From NCBI GenBank assembly GCA_904501895.1, contig CAJGCX010000078.1:1-8095 (forward strand): 8,095 nt of DNA, given 5' to 3'. How positions within the stretch are numbered: the stretch's first letter is position 1; each line of letters starts with the position of its first letter. The position numbers and the translations under genes were made by a program. Below are positions 1 through 6,072 of the stretch, piece after piece. This DNA comes from Clostridiaceae bacterium. GTDB taxonomy: Bacteria; Bacillota; Clostridia; Oscillospirales; Acutalibacteraceae. The notes beneath the pieces were generated by a model. The model ran no database searches. It was given only the letters and a program-made list of their open reading frames with translations, and was not told where the DNA came from.

Positions 1-36
1 AAATATAAATTATAATTTGTAGGTAACATCGCGTAG

Positions 37-58
37 GGACAGACGTCCCCGTCTGTCC
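37..58. repeat. Short perfect hairpin repeat near the left edge
   Basis: GGACAGAC (37-44) and GTCTGTCC (51-58) form an 8-bp perfect stem around the 6-base loop GTCCCC. It is preceded by GTAG and has no T-tract, so it does not look like a terminator. The form GTAGGG-stem-CCC-stem resembles short palindromic intergenic repeats that I recall as common in Clostridia genomes; that comparison is from memory. The rest of positions 1-131 holds nothing I can call a gene. Confidence 0.5.
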
Positions 59-128
59 GTTATAGTTGCGTGTAGAATTGCAGATATTTAAAAATATCCC
101 GACAAACTCCAATTTAATAATCACTCAC

Positions 129-155
129 AAAAAAGCACCCATAATTGGGTGCTTT
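129..155 (-). terminator. Intrinsic terminator of the GH2 gene
   Basis: Read on the minus strand, AAAGCACCC (155-147) pairs with GGGTGCTTT (140-132) around a 6-base loop and continues into a run of T (134-129). It starts 11 bases after the TAA stop of the GH2 gene (167-169), which is the usual place for a Rho-independent terminator. Confidence 0.85.
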
Positions 156-166
156 AATTTGTTGTT

Positions 167-2440
167 TTACTTTTTCTTTGGTGCTTTTACCTTGTTGAGT
201 TTAGCGTTAATTCCAAGGATTTGTTCCTTTGTGAATCCGCCACCAAGCATTGAGAAGCAACGCTTAACAGTAAAGCCCTTAGCCATTGCGTAAACATTTT
301 TGAGCATAGCAGGTGTAAGCTTGAAGCCACCGATAACTCCGCCACCACCATTTTTCTCTTCACCGTCTTCACTCTTCTTGCCACCACTCATAGTGTCCTT
401 GAGCATAAGAACGAATTTGAGCATTACAAGCTTACCACCAAATGTGCTCATAATATCGCCGATTGTGTTGTTAATTGAAAGGTATCCGTCAGGAGTGCTG
501 ATTTCAAACCAGTTAATAACCTGACCTTCTTCCTTCATAATATAGCTTTCGTTTGGAGTGTCAACCTTGTTGATTGTGCCTGTATCTGAAAGGTCACCTG
601 CAACAGCCTTAAGCTCTGTTGTACCTTCATTCTTAACTTCAAAGTAGAAGAATGGGTATTTGCCTTTTTTCTGCTTACCAACACTAACGCCGTTGGCAAA
701 AAGCTCGACCTCATCACAGTTTGAATAAACAGTAACCTTTGTTACATCTTCAACTCTGTCAACATATCTCTTTGAGCAGAGGTGAATCATTGGCTTTTCT
801 GAAAGCCATGCCTGATAAGCGTAGAATGAGTCCTTCTTGTACTTTCTGTCGAATGTTACAAGACCCTTGTGGTTCATACCGTTTTCGCCACCTTCAGCAC
901 GTGCGTCAGCAGCAAAGTCAAACATATTCCATACATGAGTTGCCCAGAGATAAGGTCTGTCAGCAATCTGTTTGATGAGCTCTTCGTGGTAATATGACTG
1001 ATATTCTTCAGTATAGTCACCCTGAACAGGGTCTGATGTGTGCCAGTCAAGTGCTTCACAACCGTATTCAGAAATACCGATTGCCTTGTTAGGATATTTC
1101 TTGTGGAAATCGTCAAACCAAGGACCATTCATATCGGTTGTACCACCGTACCAACCGAAATAGTGGTTGTATGAAAGCACGTCAGAAATTTGGATATAAG
1201 GGTCATCAGGTGAGCACATTGTAACTGATGCAATAGTTGTAGGACGAGTCTTGTCAAGCTTATGACAAAGGTCGTTAAGGTCCTTGTGATTCTTAACAAG
1301 GTCAGGTGTTGAGCCTGCAATAGAAATCTCGTTTGAAAGACCCCATACAACGATTGATGGGTGGTTGTAATTCTGAATTACAAGCTCCTTCATCTGTGAA
1401 ATTGTGTTGTCATAGCCTGTTGGCATATGGCTTGAAATATATGGGATTTCTGCCCAGAGAACAAGACCAGCCTCATCACAAAGGTCATAGAAATACTGTG
1501 CGTGCTGATAGTGAGCAAGACGAATTGTGTTTGCGCCCATTTCAAGGATTAAATCAAGGTCTTCCTTGTGCATTTCGTTTGTAAGTGCGTTACCAACGTC
1601 AGGTCTGTCCTGATGACGTGAAACACCACGAAGAGGGTATTCACGACCATTAAGAATGAAACCACGGTCAGCAGTAATCTCAAATGTACGACAACCAAAA
1701 CGAGTTGAAACTGTATCAACCTCTTCACCGTTATAAAGAAGAGTTGCCTTTGCTGTATAAAGATAAGGGTCCTTTAAGCCATCCCAAAGGTGAACATTCT
1801 TGATTTCGAATTTTGCGTCGTCATCGTCTTCCTTAGAAACAATAACTTCACCGTCAGCAATGATTTCATAACGAACCTTGCAGTCATCATTCTTAAAGAA
1901 TGTCTTAATTTCGATTTCAGCATCTGCACCCTTGATTTCAGGAGTAACCATAATAGCAGGTGAGCCATAATAATCAAGGTCAAAGTGATTTTCAGGAACA
2001 CCGATAACACTTACATCACGGTAAATACCACCGTAGAATGTAAAGTCAGCATTCTGTGGATAAACTCTGTTATTTGCAGAGTTGTCAACTGCAACAACGA
2101 GTAAGTTAGTGTCCTTAATTTCCTTAAGCTCAACTCTGAATGTTGAGTAACCACCGTCGTGCTTTGTGATTTCCTTGCCATTCCAGAATACAACGCAAGA
2201 TGAGTTTACACCGTCAAACTGAAGATATTTAACTGCACCTTCAGGTAATTCCTCTGCCTTAATTTCCTTTGCAAAGTAGCAAGTGCCTCTGTAATAGTCA
2301 TTGCCACCGTCCTGACCGTCCTTACCATTCCAAGTGAAAGGAAGATTAAGTGCTTCCCAATCAGTAGGAAGAGTAGAAGGAGCAGATTTTGCCTTTTTTG
2401 AGAAAAGCCAATTGCTATTGATAACCTTAATATTTCTCAT
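167..2440 (-). CDS. GH2 glycoside hydrolase, beta-galactosidase type, with an extra C-terminal module
   Basis: A 757-residue glycoside hydrolase of family 2, expected to release a terminal beta-linked sugar by a retaining mechanism. Seen: N-terminal jelly-roll sugar-binding domain (about 1-150, with YYRGTCYF near 49 and YGGIYRDV near 136), Ig-like domain (about 155-255), and TIM barrel (about 260-550). Catalytic residues fit the family: acid/base Glu371 in GLSNEIS and nucleophile Glu458 in GISEYG. The segment THVWNMFDFAAD (501-512) and GMNHKGLVTFDRK (521-533) is typical of GH2 beta-galactosidases. A further Ig-like segment (about 555-630) precedes a 125-residue tail (633-757) that is not part of the standard GH2 fold, with a Gly-rich linker near 698-705 and a lysine-rich end. 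There is no signal peptide, so the enzyme is cytoplasmic, matching the symporter encoded upstream. The start at 2440 is chosen because GGAGG lies 5 bases upstream; a TTG at 2452 would put that site inside the gene. The exact substrate (galactoside or uronide) is not settled. Confidence 0.9.
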   Translation of the reverse strand: MRNIKVINSNWLFSKKAKSAPSTLPTDWEALNLPFTWNGKDGQDGGNDYYRGTCYFAKEIKAEELPEGAVKYLQFDGVNSSCVVFWNGKEITKHDGGYSTFRVELKEIKDTNLLVVAVDNSANNRVYPQNADFTFYGGIYRDVSVIGVPENHFDLDYYGSPAIMVTPEIKGADAEIEIKTFFKNDDCKVRYEIIADGEVIVSKEDDDDAKFEIKNVHLWDGLKDPYLYTAKATLLYNGEEVDTVSTRFGCRTFEITADRGFILNGREYPLRGVSRHQDRPDVGNALTNEMHKEDLDLILEMGANTIRLAHYQHAQYFYDLCDEAGLVLWAEIPYISSHMPTGYDNTISQMKELVIQNYNHPSIVVWGLSNEISIAGSTPDLVKNHKDLNDLCHKLDKTRPTTIASVTMCSPDDPYIQISDVLSYNHYFGWYGGTTDMNGPWFDDFHKKYPNKAIGISEYGCEALDWHTSDPVQGDYTEEYQSYYHEELIKQIADRPYLWATHVWNMFDFAADARAEGGENGMNHKGLVTFDRKYKKDSFYAYQAWLSEKPMIHLCSKRYVDRVEDVTKVTVYSNCDEVELFANGVSVGKQKKGKYPFFYFEVKNEGTTELKAVAGDLSDTGTINKVDTPNESYIMKEEGQVINWFEISTPDGYLSINNTIGDIMSTFGGKLVMLKFVLMLKDTMSGGKKSEDGEEKNGGGGVIGGFKLTPAMLKNVYAMAKGFTVKRCFSMLGGGFTKEQILGINAKLNKVKAPKKK

Positions 2441-2445
2441 ATTAA

Positions 2446-2450
2446 CCTCC
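2446..2450 (-). promoter_or_regulatory. Ribosome binding site that fixes the GH2 start
   Basis: GGAGG on the minus strand sits 5 bases before the ATG at 2440. It excludes the in-frame TTG at 2452, which would extend the protein by four residues and overlap the site. Confidence 0.85.
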
Positions 2451-2478
2451 AAGTGTATAACACAAATTTTTCATTAAT

Positions 2479-2508
2479 ATTATACATTATTTACCATTCT
2501 CATTTCAA
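2479..2508 (-). promoter_or_regulatory. Sigma-A-type promoter of the GH2 gene
   Basis: On the minus strand TTGAAA (2508-2503) is followed after 18 bases by a perfect TATAAT (2484-2479). The leader to the ATG is about 35 bases. It lies downstream of the flavoprotein terminator, so the GH2 gene can be transcribed on its own. Confidence 0.7.
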
Positions 2509-2539
2509 CATAAATTCAATTTATATTAGGTATGATTTT

Positions 2540-2565
2540 TGTCACTTATTGTAATATTTTTGACA
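2540..2565. promoter_or_regulatory. Possible operator: TGTCA-N16-TGACA dyad
   Basis: TGTCA (2540-2544) and TGACA (2561-2565) are inverted around 16 bases, about 32 bases upstream of the GH2 -35 box. The position would suit an activator, but the half-sites are only 5 bases long in AT-rich DNA and no regulator gene is in view. This is a weak call. Confidence 0.25.
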
Positions 2566-2579
2566 TAATTAAATAAAAC

Positions 2580-2610
2580 AAAAAAATCCCCTTGGATTGC
2601 TCCAAAGGGA
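2580..2610 (-). terminator. Intrinsic terminator of the flavoprotein gene
   Basis: On the minus strand TCCCTTTGG (2610-2602) pairs with CCAAGGGGA (2595-2587), with one G-T pair and a 6-base loop, then seven T (2586-2580). It starts 7 bases after the stop codon at 2618-2620. The core closely matches the hairpin at 7596-7630. Confidence 0.85.
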
Positions 2611-2617
2611 CTGGATT

Positions 2618-3544
2618 TTATTTCTTGTTTTTTTCTTTTGCTCGTTTGTCGTTGATAATCTGCATATGCTCTTCTGTAATGAGCTCAACGTTATTTTCTC
2701 TTGCCCAATCAACACAGCCCTTAAGCACCATTGGTAAAAACACTCTTGGTACAGCAAGAACAGTTTTAAGAGCTTCATCAGTAAACTTGATTTTATCATC
2801 AACACGGTCAGCGGCATAGCGTACAGACTCAAGTGACGCCTGACGCATCTGTAATAATTCAGCTTTCATTCTCTTCTTTCTGTGGAACCAGAAATTCTTT
2901 GAATCACGATAACCGTAATCAACAGGAAGAGGAGGGAAGTCCTTTGAGCGAACACCATTGATAATAGCATCGCTGTACTTCTTTTTCATAAGGATTTTAT
3001 CAATACGAAGAATAAAATGAGCGCCGAATTTACTTGTAATACCATTGAAATCGTGATAAGGACCTTCGTAACCGTTTAATTCACCAGGCATATCCTTATC
3101 AGCACCGTCAAGCTCACGCATCCAGGTACATTCAATAGCCTCGATGGCGTCAGTAAGCACCATTGGTCTTACTTCGCCTGTTTCTTCTTCAATCATACTC
3201 TTTTCAAGCTTGAATTTGCACTTTGGCATCTTTTCCGATGGCTTATCACCAGGCCAGGAAAGCTTAACCGCCTCTTTGAATGAAGATGGCTTGTCGTCAA
3301 TGAAATTAAGTGTACATTTGCCATTACGAAGAATGTTCTGTGCAGTATTTGATGAGTTTCTGCAGCATAAAAGCATAGCATAGTACTCTTTACCTGCAAC
3401 ATAATAAGGCTGTACAAGTGAATATGGTCCTAAATTTGTGCTTCCGTCTTCACACAATGTGCTGATTATAACAGTTGGCATTGGGAAGAAAAGGGAAGTC
3501 TGATAAAAATTGTCAACAATACGAAGATTTTCGAAGCTACTCAT
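2618..3544 (-). CDS. Flavin-reductase-like FMN-binding protein with a C-terminal PCP_red-like helical domain
   Basis: A 308-residue soluble protein. Residues about 10-190 resemble the split-barrel FMN-binding domain of the flavin reductase-like family (hydrophobic start PMPTVIISTLCEDGSTNLGPYS, central CRNSSNTAQNILRNG near 61-75). In that family the fold binds FMN and may reduce free flavin or transfer hydride; the substrate here is unknown. Residues about 252-298 form a separate helical segment (FTDEALK, VPRVFLP, ARENNVELITEE) resembling the small C-terminal PCP_red domain first described in light-independent protochlorophyllide reductase; this match is by eye. Residues 215-250 link the two and the protein ends in a lysine-rich tail. 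The start has AGAGGA about 6 bases upstream. It lies 88 bases after the symporter gene and ends in its own terminator. No Cys cluster for an Fe-S centre is seen. The split-barrel call is fairly safe, the tail less so, and a role in sugar use is not shown. Confidence 0.75.
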   Translation of the reverse strand: MSSFENLRIVDNFYQTSLFFPMPTVIISTLCEDGSTNLGPYSLVQPYYVAGKEYYAMLLCCRNSSNTAQNILRNGKCTLNFIDDKPSSFKEAVKLSWPGDKPSEKMPKCKFKLEKSMIEEETGEVRPMVLTDAIEAIECTWMRELDGADKDMPGELNGYEGPYHDFNGITSKFGAHFILRIDKILMKKKYSDAIINGVRSKDFPPLPVDYGYRDSKNFWFHRKKRMKAELLQMRQASLESVRYAADRVDDKIKFTDEALKTVLAVPRVFLPMVLKGCVDWARENNVELITEEHMQIINDKRAKEKNKK

Positions 3545-3579
3545 AATTAATTCCTCTTTTGATTTAATTTAATGCAAAT

Positions 3580-3607
3580 ATTATATCACAATTGCCGATA
3601 AAATCAA
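3580..3607 (-). promoter_or_regulatory. Promoter of the flavoprotein gene
   Basis: On the minus strand TTGATT (3607-3602) is followed after 16 bases by TATAAT (3585-3580), 35 bases before the start codon. The -35 region lies inside a 15-base word (3595-3609) that is repeated at the symporter promoter with a single difference. Confidence 0.6.
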
Positions 3608-3632
3608 TTATCATCGATTTTGTCAATGAACT

Positions 3633-5267
3633 TTATATCTTAATACTTTCATATTCTTTTACGATTTTATTCCATTTGTCAATGTTTTCTGCTTTTAACT
3701 TTTCGACCTCATCACAGATGATTTTTGCACACATATAACATTCTTTTTCCTGCTTTGTCTGATAACCTACATATTTTGCAAGGCTTTCTTCTGCATCGAA
3801 AACAAGGTCGAAAACCTCAACAAGCTTTGAGTTATCAAAATCATCGTGGTCATAATCAGAGAACATCGCACGAAGCTTAAGTGCAGTAATCATATTCTTT
3901 CTCTTGCTTTCGCTCAAATCATAGAAAATGAATGGAATAATTGAAAGAATTGTACCTATTATTGCACAAATGATTGAAACTCTCACAAGTGGAGTTCTGA
4001 AGGCTGCGTTGTACAAATCGTCATAGTTATTTGTAAGACCATAGCCCTTGAAGATAATTGGGAAAACGTAGCCTGTTGCAAGTGCTACAATGCTACCTAT
4101 AAGCACGCCACCTTGCTCAATAAAGCCTTCAAGACGGTCTCCGGTCTTGTACTGCTGATAATCCATCATATCAGCCTTCATGGCAGGAAGATAGATTATT
4201 GAAACAGCGCCAACCATTTCTTTTATGAAAATACAAGCAAATAAAAGAATGTAGTTTTTATAGAAGAAAAGCATTAAAACAAGGCATACTGTCTGAATTG
4301 AAAGAGAAAGAAGACAAAGCTTCTTTTTACCTAATTTATTAGCAAGTGGTGCAGCTGCAACCATACCCGGAGTATATGCTTCCCCCTTGATTACCGTCAT
4401 AATTGAATAAATTGCAGGGTTATTCATTCCGTAATAGAAAATCCATTGGAATATGTAGCTGTAACCCTGATTTAAGAAGGCAAACCATTGTGAAATGTTG
4501 ATAATCCAGAAATATTTGTTGTGAGAAACCTTTTTAAGTCCCTCAAAGAAGTTCATTTTCTGAACATATTTTTTTGGTACAATTACTCGCTCTTTTGTGC
4601 CGAAAACACAAAGCATACTGATAATTACACCAAATGTGCAGAAAATAGGGAAACCGATTCGATATGTTTTAATATCGTCAAGTGGTCCAATCAGTGGCAT
4701 TACAGGATTTATAACTGTCGGAGCAAATGAATAAATAATTGAGCTTATTTCAATTATCCATGAACGCTCTTTTGAGTTAGCCGACATAACCTGAACAAGT
4801 CCTGAATATGCAGCACTGTAAAATGGTGAGAAGAATTGTAAAAGCGTATAGCATACGAAAACTGCAACAAGCTTCTCATTATATGCCATTGTTTCGTAGG
4901 GGAGGTACACAAAAACTGTGCCGATTATGGCAGTTGGCAATCCGAGAGTCAACAAATATGGTCTGAATTTACCCATTTTACTCTTTGTGTTGTCAAAAAG
5001 CATCGCACGTGTAGGTGCCATAAGAAGCATAATGAGAGTTGAAATAACATTCATGGTCTGCAAATCCATTGCTGTAATGCCAATGGATGCACCAACAATC
5101 ATACTACCTGCACTAAGACCAATCATACCCACAATTGCAGTTATGAAATAAACACCTGTGCCACCAAGTGAATATGACACAATTTCTTTGTATGGCACAT
5201 AATTCCCCTCAGCAGGAGTCTTCCAATTAGATTTGATTGTATTAAATAAACTCATAATTTTTCCCAT
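3633..5267 (-). CDS. GPH-family glycoside/pentoside/hexuronide:cation symporter (MelB/UidB-like)
   Basis: A 544-residue membrane transporter expected to bring a glycoside into the cell together with Na+ or H+. Seen: about 12 hydrophobic segments from about 35 to 450, split by a cytoplasmic loop near 225-250. The family pattern DNTKSKMGKFRPY (92-104) follows the second segment, and the conserved stretch MKADMMDYQQYKTGDRLEG (363-381) lies before segment 11. These place it in the GPH branch of the major facilitator superfamily, whose members often pair with GH2 enzymes. The gene two places downstream is such an enzyme. Residues 450-544 form a charged cytoplasmic tail of about 95 residues, longer than in typical members. 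The start at 5267 is chosen because GGGTGAT lies just upstream; ATG 5255 lacks a good site, and 5345 would put the promoter inside the gene. No terminator separates it from the flavoprotein. The sugar carried cannot be read from sequence. Confidence 0.9.
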   Translation of the reverse strand: MGKIMSLFNTIKSNWKTPAEGNYVPYKEIVSYSLGGTGVYFITAIVGMIGLSAGSMIVGASIGITAMDLQTMNVISTLIMLLMAPTRAMLFDNTKSKMGKFRPYLLTLGLPTAIIGTVFVYLPYETMAYNEKLVAVFVCYTLLQFFSPFYSAAYSGLVQVMSANSKERSWIIEISSIIYSFAPTVINPVMPLIGPLDDIKTYRIGFPIFCTFGVIISMLCVFGTKERVIVPKKYVQKMNFFEGLKKVSHNKYFWIINISQWFAFLNQGYSYIFQWIFYYGMNNPAIYSIMTVIKGEAYTPGMVAAAPLANKLGKKKLCLLSLSIQTVCLVLMLFFYKNYILLFACIFIKEMVGAVSIIYLPAMKADMMDYQQYKTGDRLEGFIEQGGVLIGSIVALATGYVFPIIFKGYGLTNNYDDLYNAAFRTPLVRVSIICAIIGTILSIIPFIFYDLSESKRKNMITALKLRAMFSDYDHDDFDNSKLVEVFDLVFDAEESLAKYVGYQTKQEKECYMCAKIICDEVEKLKAENIDKWNKIVKEYESIKI

Positions 5268-5297
5268 ATAATCACCCGAAATTATTATGATAAATTT

Positions 5298-5326
5298 ATT
5301 ATAAAGCTTTTCACCAATAAAATCAA
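5298..5326 (-). promoter_or_regulatory. Promoter of the symporter gene
   Basis: On the minus strand TTGATT (5326-5321) is followed after 17 bases by TATAAT (5303-5298), about 30 bases before the ATG at 5267. The -35 box lies in the word CCAATAAAATCAATT (plus strand, 5314-5328), shared with the flavoprotein promoter. Confidence 0.65.
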
Positions 5327-5364
5327 TTGTATATTTATAATCCAATTAAATTCCTCTGGATAAA

Positions 5365-5412
5365 GCCTCGCCTTGTGGAGAAGCTGTCTGCGAAGCAGAC
5401 TGATGAGGAGGC
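5365..5412. repeat. Structured intergenic repeat with nested hairpins
   Basis: GCCTC (5365-5369) pairs with GAGGC (5408-5412), enclosing a strong inner hairpin GTCTGC-GAA-GCAGAC (5386-5400). From memory the layout (GCCTC, CCTTGTGG, AGAAGC, variable hairpin, GAGGAGGC) resembles a repeat family scattered between genes in many Clostridia genomes, in which the inner hairpin varies while its pairing is kept. It lies immediately before a bidirectional terminator. Confidence 0.55.
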
Positions 5413-5414
5413 AT

Positions 5415-5450
5415 AAAAAATCCCCACCGATTACTCGATGGGGATTTTTT
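5415..5450. terminator. Bidirectional intrinsic terminator
   Basis: AAAAAATCCCC (5415-5425) pairs with GGGGATTTTTT (5440-5450); inside, CGA (5428-5430) pairs with TCG (5435-5437) around TTAC. Both strands end in a T-run. On the minus strand it sits just downstream of the decayed gene at 5461-5908, which it probably once served. Confidence 0.8.
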
Positions 5451-5460
5451 ATTTATTGTG

Positions 5461-5908
5461 TTAAAGACGCGAAAACATGCAATTAACATCTTTTTTTGAC
5501 GTGTTAAGTTTTTCTAAATTATTAACCACAACAAAATATGCGTATCCCTCTTTGTCAAAATCTGTAATGTAATAGTCTCGTTTACCATTGCTTTTTTTCA
5601 GTACTTGATATAAATATTAGCAGGAGTATAAAGCTCATTACCATTGTGGTCAAGAGGTATAACACGATTTGTTTCACCATTTTCGGAGCCTCTATCAATA
5701 ATCATAGCATAATTATTTACATAATTTTGTGGAACCTACTATCTATGGGACTATACTCATCAAGTGTACAGTCATATACCTCCCATCCAAAAACAACATT
5801 TCCTTCCGCATCAAGATGCGCAAAATATTTAATAGGTTCAGTATCCCAATCTGAAAACTTCCTAAGTGATAGTAAAAGAAAGAGAAAACCGCAGTCAAAT
5901 GAAAATTT
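5461..5908 (-). pseudogene. Decayed gene fragment of unknown function, broken by two frameshifts
   Basis: Three minus-strand pieces in different frames read as one former protein. Piece one (5908-5717) contains KFSDWDTEPIKYFAHLDAEG and FGWEVYDCTLDEYSPIDS, and then meets a stop. Piece two (from about 5733 to 5598) contains QNYVNNYAMIIDRGSENGE and PANIYIKY, and then meets a stop. Piece three (about 5603-5461) contains KRDYYITDFDKEGYAYFVVV and ends at TAA 5461-5463, just before a terminator. The frames join within a few bases, as expected for small indels. The strand-consistent order, soluble-protein composition and final stop next to a terminator support a real former gene of which about the last 145 residues remain. 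Leftward on this protein (above 5850) is a hydrophobic run that could be the end of a membrane or signal segment, but no start codon can be assigned. I do not recognise the family. Confidence 0.6.
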
Positions 5909-5969
5909 TCAGAATAAGAAACTTTGTACTGGAAGGTCATTGGTTAAGAAAAAACAGATATATCTCGAT

Positions 5970-5998
5970 TTGACAAAAATATACTTGTATGGTAACAT
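5970..5998 (+). promoter_or_regulatory. Likely promoter of the glycosyltransferase gene
   Basis: A perfect TTGACA (5970-5975) is followed after 17 bases by TAACAT (5993-5998), which keeps four of six -10 positions. It gives a leader of roughly 65 bases before the glycosyltransferase start. Confidence 0.55.
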
Positions 5999-6058
5999 AT
6001 GGATGTTTATTTAATATCGCTTCAATGGTTATTGTAAGGGTTACTTAAGTAATGTTAG

Positions 6059-6064
6059 TAGGAG
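6059..6064 (+). promoter_or_regulatory. Ribosome binding site favouring a TTG start
   Basis: TAGGAG (6059-6064) lies 8 bases before TTG 6073. The upstream in-frame ATG 6052 would contain this site within its coding region and has only AAGGG 11 bases upstream. Confidence 0.5.
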
Positions 6065-6072
6065 ATGTTTTT

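Noticed and set aside
66..293. Plus-strand open frame of 75 codons near the left edge
   Set aside because: It runs through the GH2 terminator hairpin and the antisense of the GH2 3' end, with no recognisable protein character.
739..1584. Plus-strand open frames inside the GH2 gene
   Set aside because: They are antisense shadows of a clearly conserved enzyme.
5268..5345. Upstream extension of the symporter gene to ATG 5345
   Set aside because: The extra 26 residues would be encoded by the promoter (-35 and -10 boxes), while a good GGGTGAT site fits the ATG at 5267.
5646..6014. Plus-strand open frame of 122 codons
   Set aside because: It lies over the minus-strand pseudogene, has no ribosome binding site, and its sequence looks like translated antisense and promoter DNA.
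5970..6072. Riboswitch or attenuator in the glycosyltransferase leader
   Set aside because: The leader is only about 65 bases, AT-rich, and shows no stable paired structure or known aptamer motif.
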